This document shows, in pieces, positions 1-3,892 of a DNA stretch of 5,937 nt. This DNA comes from Eubacteriales bacterium (GTDB taxonomy: Bacteria; Bacillota; Clostridia; JAQUNY01), in assembly GCA_028717405.1 (NCBI GenBank), contig JAQUNY010000112.1, positions 1 through 5,937 of the forward strand. Reading direction: 5' to 3'. Below the pieces are notes generated by a model that had not been told where the DNA came from, searched no databases, and saw only the letters and a program-made list of their open reading frames with translations. Position numbers and translations under genes: made by a program. Numbering within the stretch: the stretch's first letter is position 1; each line of letters begins with the position of its first letter.

Positions 1-61
1 TGCTCGCCAGAAGCGTGCCCTGGCCTCCGACGCCGACTATCATAATGTTCAGAATCTTGTC
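1..61 (-). other. iorB: Beginning of the IorB (beta subunit) portion of the fused frame
   Basis: Residues 667-686 of the fused frame read DKILNIMIVGVGGQGTLLAS, which matches the N-terminal nucleotide-binding-like strand and glycine loop (GVGGQGTLLAS) of IorB, the gamma-domain subunit of 2-oxoacid:ferredoxin oxidoreductases. The rest lies outside the window. No stop separates it from iorA. The only nearby in-frame ATG is at 43-41, inside the first beta strand, with no convincing Shine-Dalgarno at the right distance (a GGTGAAG lies too far upstream). A separate iorB start is therefore possible but poorly supported. Confidence 0.75.
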
Positions 62-2059
62 TTCACCGGCTGAATAAATTTTCCCTTTGGCTGCGGCGAG
101 ACAGGGGACGGTTCTGTGTCCTGCTTTCGGCGACGCGTCTGAGGTTGCAGTTGCGGAAGCAGAGGCAGAAGCGGATATTACGGTTCCTCCGCCTGAAGCT
201 GCAGTCTCAGCCCCGGTTTTCTTCATTCCCTCAATTCCCTCAATTCCTTCAGGCGCGCCGATACCCTTAGCCTCTTCGAATGCGTCGAAAGCACACATTT
301 CTGTGCAAAGCCTGCACCCTATGCAGAGTGCTTCATTCACATCGATATATCCGCCCTTGTCGGCGATGGCCGGACACCCAATCGCCAAACAGCGTCTGCA
401 CATCTTGCATTTTTCCCTGTTGATGCGCAGCGGGCTGCCGTATCTGACATGCTTAAGCAGCGCGCACGGCCTGCTCGCTATAATGACTGAAGCCTCTTCA
501 GCCGCCGTTTCTTCTCTGATGATTTTCTCTGTTTCTTTGATATCAAAGGGGTCGGTGACCCTGACCCTTTTTATCCCGCATGCCTTTGCCAGCTCTACCA
601 GGTTGACCTTTGGCGCCGGCTCTCCCCGTATGTTGAAGCCGGTTGTGGGATTATGCTGATGGCCTGTCATGCCGGTTATTGAATTGTCAAGGATGATAAC
701 TGTCGATGTACCTTTGTTATACGCTATGTCTATTATTCCTGTTATACCTGAATGTATGAATGTTGATTCGCCAATCACCGCAACAGTTTTTCCGGCGAAA
801 TCACGGCCTCTTGCCTTTTCCATACCATGTGCCATTCCGGCACTTGCCCCCATGCAGAGGCAGGTGTCCATGGCCTCCATCGGCGGCAGTGCCCCGAGGG
901 TGTAGCATCCTATATCCCCGGTTACCGTCAGTTTAAGCTTTTTGAGCACATAAAATAATCCGCGGTGGGGGCAGCCCGGGCACATGACGGGTGGACGCGG
1001 CGGAATATTTACATCCATGGCTGCAGGAGTTTCGGCGGCCTTCTGCGCCATGCCTGCATTCTCCCTTATGGTCGTGGCACTCATTTCGCCTGTTATAGGG
1101 AAAATGTCTTTGCCATATATCCTGTTCGGCAGACAAAGAGCTCTTACCTGCTCTTCAATAAACGGGTCAAGCTCTTCTACTATATAAATGTCGCCTGTAT
1201 CCTGTGCGAAATTTTTTATCAGATCCACCGGGAGAGGGTAAACCATTCCCAGCTTGAGAAATATGACATCTTCTGTGGCAAAAGCTTCCCTGGCATACCT
1301 GTAAGCTATCCCTGACGTAATAACGCCGGTTTTCTTTTTTGCGGTACCCATTGGTGCTTCTGCCTGCTTTGCCTCATTTCCTGATATAACCTTGTTTATG
1401 TCTGAAGCTGACGCGTACGCCGAAAGCTCAAGCATCCTCTTTTCTACTGTCTCATGCCTTTTGCGCGCCATGGCGGGCATCATAACATATTTCCAAATAT
1501 CTTTTGAATAATTTTTCAGGGTGTATGCCTGTCTGTCGCCTGTTTCAACCACGCTCCTCGAATGGGCTATCCTGGTTGTAAGGCGCAGCAGAACGGGGCA
1601 GTCATATTTTTCGCTCAGCTCGAAGGCCTTTATCACGTATTCCCTGCATTCGGCGCTGTCTGAAGGCTCAAGCATCGGCAGTTTGGCGGCCTTTGCATAA
1701 TTTCTGCTGTCCTGCTCATTCTGGGAGCTGTGCATCCCCGGGTCGTCGGCGACCGCTATGACCAGCCCGCCGTTGACACCTGTGTATGAGGCCGTGAACA
1801 AAGGATCTGCAGCCACATTGAGCCCGACATGCTTCATTGAACATATTGCCCTGGCGCCTGCGACGGATGCGCCGACTGCTGCTTCAAGCGCAACCTTCTC
1901 ATTTGGCGACCATTCAGAGTAGATTTCTTCATATTTTGCGATATTTTCGGTTATCTCAGTGCTGGGGGTCCCGGGATAAGCAGTCGCCACTGTTGCCCCG
2001 GTCTCATATACCCCCCTTGCCACTGCCTCATTGCCAAGCATAAGTAATTTTTCTGTCAT
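1..2059 (-). CDS. iorA: Indolepyruvate:ferredoxin oxidoreductase alpha subunit, fused in frame to the start of the beta subunit (partial, runs off left edge)
   Basis: IorAB oxidatively decarboxylates aryl-pyruvates (indole-, phenyl-, hydroxyphenylpyruvate) to aryl-acetyl-CoA, reducing ferredoxin; it is a cytoplasmic, oxygen-sensitive enzyme. I translated the whole frame by hand and found no stop from the ATG at 2059 to base 2 (686 codons). The N-terminus MTEKLLMLGNEAVARG followed by ATAYPGTPSTEI is typical of IorA. Further landmarks are CPGCPHRG (360-367), GDIGCYT (381-387), GESTFIHSG (430-438) and LDNSITGMTGHQ (457-468), which mark the thiamine-diphosphate domain. Two ferredoxin motifs follow: Cys551/554/557/562 and Cys579/582/585/589. 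A normal IorA would end near residue 598. Here the frame continues through a low-complexity linker (about 599-666) into the IorB Rossmann-like start NIMIVGVGGQGTLLAS (671 onward). The start is supported by GGGAG nine bases upstream. Residue 431 is Glu where I expect the Mg-binding Asp. The function is secure; whether the two subunits are made as one chain is inferred. Confidence 0.93.
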   Translation of the reverse strand, partial: MTEKLLMLGNEAVARGVYETGATVATAYPGTPSTEITENIAKYEEIYSEWSPNEKVALEAAVGASVAGARAICSMKHVGLNVAADPLFTASYTGVNGGLVIAVADDPGMHSSQNEQDSRNYAKAAKLPMLEPSDSAECREYVIKAFELSEKYDCPVLLRLTTRIAHSRSVVETGDRQAYTLKNYSKDIWKYVMMPAMARKRHETVEKRMLELSAYASASDINKVISGNEAKQAEAPMGTAKKKTGVITSGIAYRYAREAFATEDVIFLKLGMVYPLPVDLIKNFAQDTGDIYIVEELDPFIEEQVRALCLPNRIYGKDIFPITGEMSATTIRENAGMAQKAAETPAAMDVNIPPRPPVMCPGCPHRGLFYVLKKLKLTVTGDIGCYTLGALPPMEAMDTCLCMGASAGMAHGMEKARGRDFAGKTVAVIGESTFIHSGITGIIDIAYNKGTSTVIILDNSITGMTGHQHNPTTGFNIRGEPAPKVNLVELAKACGIKRVRVTDPFDIKETEKIIREETAAEEASVIIASRPCALLKHVRYGSPLRINREKCKMCRRCLAIGCPAIADKGGYIDVNEALCIGCRLCTEMCAFDAFEEAKGIGAPEGIEGIEGMKKTGAETAASGGGTVISASASASATATSDASPKAGHRTVPCLAAAKGKIYSAGEDKILNIMIVGVGGQGTLLAS
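100..123 (+). repeat. Dispersed copy of the hairpin repeat, inside the iorA-iorB frame
   Basis: Bases 100-120 match the forward copies at 3581-3601 exactly (core ACAGGGGACGGTTCTGT). The similarity extends left through GCGGC(A/G)A (93-99), also shared with the copy at 3574-3580. After base 120 the sequence continues CCTG, as in the second half of the 61-bp unit (3615-3618), as though the 14 bp between that unit's two TTCTGTGTC direct repeats were missing. On the minus strand it is translated as GHRTVPCL (residues 647-654 of the fused protein), adding a Cys and two basic residues to a linker. Confidence 0.9.
122..262 (-). other. Low-complexity interdomain linker coding region
   Basis: In the iorA frame, this part of the junction encodes a linker with a GIEGIEG repeat (from a 9-bp repeat, TCCCTCAAT, near 227-245), then an Ala/Ser/Thr-rich run (SASASATAT, near 151-178). 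It has no recognisable fold, and its composition is unlike the flanking IorA and IorB domains. It behaves like a flexible linker, or like an intergenic region that has become translated. The plus strand is also open across it, which is expected of such repetitive sequence and is not evidence for a plus-strand gene. Confidence 0.7.
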
Positions 2060-2068
2060 CCGGTATTT

Positions 2069-2073
2069 CTCCC
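2069..2073 (-). promoter_or_regulatory. Ribosome binding site of iorA
   Basis: GGGAG on the minus strand lies nine bases before the ATG at 2059. It supports this start over internal ATGs such as the one at codon 7, and indicates independent translation initiation of iorA after paaK. Confidence 0.7.
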
Positions 2074-2105
2074 GTAATTTTTTATCTGTACTGCTCCCAT
2101 TGCCG

Positions 2106-2171
2106 TTGCTGCCTGCGCCACTGCTGCCCGCGCCACTGCTGCCTTTGCCTTTGCCTCTGCTGCCTGCGCCA
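2106..2171 (-). repeat. 15-bp GC-rich tandem repeat in the paaK-iorA spacer
   Basis: Four imperfect 15-bp units (plus-strand CTGCTGCC(T/C)GCGCCA and variants) occupy 2106-2120, 2121-2135, 2136-2150 and 2157-2171, with a 6-bp TTGCCT insertion before the last. All lengths are multiples of three. In the frame shared by paaK and iorA the minus strand reads as a Gly/Ser/Ala peptide (repeats of SSGAG). No terminator-like hairpin with a T-run is visible in this 126-bp spacer. Confidence 0.85.
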
Positions 2172-2185
2172 CTGCTACCGGTTTT

Positions 2186-3484
2186 TTATTTCGCCCTTAA
2201 ATCTATGACCCTCTTTGCCTTGCCAAGGGACCTCTCGATGGATTTCGGCTCAACAAGCTTCACTTTTGAGTCTATCTGCAGGACGGATCTCAGCTTGTGC
2301 CTGATGCTGTTTTCAAGTTTTTCAAGCTCGCTGAATTTTTCCAGGAGGCTTCCGTCTATAAGCTCAACCTGCACTTCTATCTCGTCCATGAAACCTTTTT
2401 TTGTAACAAGTATCTGGTACTGTGGGCCGATATGCTCCATGGGCAGCAGGACGCTTTCTATCTGCGACGGGAAAACATTTACGCCTCTTATGATGAGCAT
2501 GTCGTCTGTCCTGCCGAGGATTTTCTCCATTCTTACTGTGGTGCGGCCGCATTTGCAAGGCTCCGGGATCAGCTTTGTTATATCTTTTGTTCTGTAGCGG
2601 AGCATCGGGATGCCCTGCTTGGTCAGCGTTGTTATGACCATTTCGCCTTTCTGCCCGTAATCAAGCGATTCGCCTGTGTCCGGGTTTATGATCTCGGGGT
2701 AGAAATGGTCTTCATTGAAGTGCATCCCGCATTGGTGTATGCATTCGCCGGAAACGCCAGGTCCTACTATCTCGCTCAGGCCATAGTTTTCAGTTGCCAG
2801 GATACCCCACCTTTTTTCTATTTCCGCTCTCATCTCGGGAGTGTGCCCTTCGCCGCCAAAAAGGCCGAGTCTAAGCTTGTGGCGGTTCCTGGTAAGTCCC
2901 ATTTCCTCGGCTACCTCGGAAAGATGCAGGACATATGAGGGTGTTCCGACGATGATTGTCGCGCCGAAATCCTCAAGCAGCATTAGCTGTCGCTCGGAGT
3001 TGCCGCTGGAGGATGGGACAACTGTGATCCCAGCCTTTTCGAGCCCGTAATGCAGGCCGAAGCCGCCGGTAAAGAGGCCGTAGCCAAAAACGACCTGAGC
3101 TATGTCTTCAGAGTTGCCGCCGGCTGCAGTTATTATCCTTGCCACGCACTCTGACCAGTTCTCGAGATCGTCTTTTGTGTAGCCCACAACAATGGGCTTG
3201 CCGGTAGTGCCTGAGGAGGCGTGTACTCTCACTACATCTTTCAGGTTGACGGCGAACATTTTATATGGGTAATTGTCCCTGAGGTCGTTTTTATTTGTGA
3301 ACGGGATTTTTTCTATGTCTCTTAGTGTTTTTATGTCATCAGGCCTGAGGCCGATGCCGTCGAATACTTTTCTGTAATGCGGCACTCTTTCATAGGTATA
3401 TTTTACAGTTGCCTTAAGGCGTTCGAGTTGAAGCTCGCGCATGGAACTGCGGTCCATTTTTTCGATTTTTTCATTCCATAACAT
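2186..3484 (-). CDS. paaK: Phenylacetate-CoA ligase (aryl-CoA ligase, AMP-forming)
   Basis: It activates phenylacetate or related aryl acids (indoleacetate is possible) with ATP and CoA, giving the aryl-acetyl-CoA, AMP and pyrophosphate, in the cytoplasm. The 432-residue length is normal for the family. Visible motifs are the nucleotide loop SSGTTGKP (90-97), ENYGLSE (232-238), YRTKDI (297-302), the hinge region GRTDDMLIIRGVNVFPSQIE (324-343), and the C-terminal GKAKRV with the likely catalytic Lys422. The N-terminus MLWNEKIE is typical, and AAAGGGG lies 11 bases before the ATG. It precedes iorA by 126 bp on the same strand. In anaerobes PaaK and IorAB are often encoded together and link aryl acids, aryl-CoA and aryl-pyruvates, either in amino acid fermentation or in reductive salvage of aryl acids; the direction cannot be read from sequence. 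Its stop is TAA at 2188-2186, in the same frame as iorA. Confidence 0.95.
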   Translation of the reverse strand: MLWNEKIEKMDRSSMRELQLERLKATVKYTYERVPHYRKVFDGIGLRPDDIKTLRDIEKIPFTNKNDLRDNYPYKMFAVNLKDVVRVHASSGTTGKPIVVGYTKDDLENWSECVARIITAAGGNSEDIAQVVFGYGLFTGGFGLHYGLEKAGITVVPSSSGNSERQLMLLEDFGATIIVGTPSYVLHLSEVAEEMGLTRNRHKLRLGLFGGEGHTPEMRAEIEKRWGILATENYGLSEIVGPGVSGECIHQCGMHFNEDHFYPEIINPDTGESLDYGQKGEMVITTLTKQGIPMLRYRTKDITKLIPEPCKCGRTTVRMEKILGRTDDMLIIRGVNVFPSQIESVLLPMEHIGPQYQILVTKKGFMDEIEVQVELIDGSLLEKFSELEKLENSIRHKLRSVLQIDSKVKLVEPKSIERSLGKAKRVIDLRAK

Positions 3485-3495
3485 CTGAGTTTGTT

Positions 3496-3502
3496 CCCCT
3501 TT
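3496..3502 (-). promoter_or_regulatory. Ribosome binding site of paaK
   Basis: AAAGGGG on the minus strand ends 11 bases before the paaK ATG at 3484. The spacing is slightly long, but it is the only purine-rich Shine-Dalgarno-like stretch near the start. Confidence 0.6.
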
Positions 3503-3528
3503 GTTTTATCTTTAAGAACGATTACATC

Positions 3529-3557
3529 ATTATAACATCGGAGATATGGCCACGCAA
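3529..3557 (-). promoter_or_regulatory. Probable sigma-70-type promoter of paaK
   Basis: On the minus strand a perfect TATAAT (3534-3529) is preceded by TGT, giving an extended -10 (TGnTATAAT). A weak -35, TTGCGT (3557-3552), lies 17 bp upstream. Transcription would start near 3522, leaving a leader of about 38 nt before the paaK ATG. The promoter begins only about 10 bp from the edge of the repeat cluster, so paaK-iorAB probably has its own transcript separate from relA. Confidence 0.6.
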
Positions 3558-3578
3558 CAACGTGCGCAAGACAGCGGC

Positions 3579-3700
3579 AAGACAGGGGACGGTTCTGTGT
3601 CTTGGCTTCTGTGTCCTGTCTCCAATCCATCCCGATCATAAGACAGGGGACGGTTCTGTGTCTTGGCTTCTGTGCCCTGTCTCCAATCCATCCCGATCAT
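3579..3700 (+). repeat. 61-bp tandem direct duplication carrying the two forward repeat copies
   Basis: Units 3579-3639 and 3640-3700 are identical except at one base (T at 3614, C at 3675). Each unit holds the 25-bp element, a second TTCTGTGTC 14 bp downstream, a closing arm (CCTGTCT) that pairs with the opening AGACAGG, and the tail CCAATCCATCCCGATCAT. The base change in the second unit lengthens the pairing arms from 7 to 8 bp (AGACAGGG with CCCTGTCT). Confidence 0.92.
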
Positions 3701-3761
3701 GTGCCAATGGTCAGCAAAGTCCCAAATCTCAGGTTCTCTAGCCCTAGGCGTAACATAGCAC
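3701..3761. other. Unique 61-bp centre of the repeat cluster
   Basis: This segment separates the forward from the reversed repeat copies and has no internal repeat. It starts GTGC and ends GCAC, and contains CTAGCCCTAG. On the minus strand it falls within a 77-codon open frame starting at 3763, but the rest of that frame is repeat sequence, so I do not call a gene. It may be a remnant of the sequence originally flanked by the repeats; I recognise nothing in it. Confidence 0.5.
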
Positions 3762-3786
3762 AAGACACAGAACCGTCCCCTGTCTT
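3762..3786 (-). repeat. Reverse-orientation repeat copy 1
   Basis: This is a full 25-bp copy, the exact reverse complement of 3579-3603. It is separated from the next copy by a 19-bp AT-rich spacer. Confidence 0.92.
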
Positions 3787-3805
3787 ACATTTTCCCTATT
3801 CTGTT

Positions 3806-3830
3806 AAGACACAGAACCGTCCCCTGTCTC
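3806..3830 (-). repeat. Reverse-orientation repeat copy 2
   Basis: This is a 25-bp copy differing only in the last base (C for T at 3830), which weakens the outermost pair of its palindrome. It is followed by a 17-bp spacer unlike the previous one, so the copies did not arise by simple tandem duplication of a longer unit. Confidence 0.92.
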
Positions 3831-3847
3831 ACCCTCGAGCCGGTCTT

Positions 3848-3872
3848 AAGACACAGAACCGTCCCCTGTCTT
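3848..3872 (-). repeat. Reverse-orientation repeat copy 3
   Basis: This is a full 25-bp copy. Its left edge forms part of a perfect 10-bp palindrome, GTCTTAAGAC (3843-3852). Confidence 0.92.
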
Positions 3873-3891
3873 GCCCGTCCCCTGTCTTGCC
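3860..3891 (-). repeat. 16-bp tandem duplication giving a truncated copy at the relA stop
   Basis: CGTCCCCTGTCTTGCC occurs twice back to back (3860-3875 and 3876-3891). The second is half of the 25-bp element and ends one base from the relA stop codon (3895-3893). It mirrors the truncated 11-bp copy at the other end of the cluster (3567-3577, CAAGACAGCGG beside CAAGACAGGGG). Confidence 0.88.
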
Positions 3892-3892
3892 G

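Larger units (their letters stand above)
3567..3891. repeat. Cluster of an imperfect-palindrome repeat between relA and paaK
   Basis: This stretch has no convincing gene and consists largely of a 25-bp element whose ends pair (AAGACA with TGTCTT) and whose middle pairs partly through G-T wobbles and one mismatch. Full copies read forward at 3579-3603 and 3640-3664, and in the opposite sense at 3762-3786, 3806-3830 and 3848-3872. Truncated copies bound the cluster at 3567-3577 and 3876-3891. The layout is therefore inward-facing, with a 61-bp unique centre (3701-3761). Another copy lies at 100-123. This resembles REP/BIME-type elements mobilised in trans by REP-associated tyrosine transposases, but no transposase gene is visible here. 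The hairpins lack T-runs and are not classical terminators. Confidence 0.88.

Noticed and set aside
87..659. Plus-strand 190-codon ORF
   Set aside because: It is antisense to the conserved ferredoxin domain of IorA; its length is explained by the codon bias and low-complexity linker of the real gene.
2031..2597. Plus-strand 188-codon ORF with a Leu/Pro-rich repeat
   Set aside because: It is antisense to the C-terminal domain of paaK; the Leu/Pro run is the 15-bp tandem repeat read on the wrong strand.
3530..3763. Minus-strand 77-codon ORF in the relA-paaK gap
   Set aside because: Most of it is translation of the 61-bp repeat units; there is no ribosome binding site, domain or sensible composition.
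3762..3872. CRISPR array (three 25-bp repeats with 17-19 bp spacers)
   Set aside because: Spacers are too short and only three copies are evenly spaced; forward-oriented and truncated copies flank them, a further copy lies in a gene, and no cas gene is visible.
3843..3872. Intrinsic terminator for relA
   Set aside because: The hairpin is plausible but no T-run follows on the minus strand, so any termination or insulation would not be of the classical intrinsic type.
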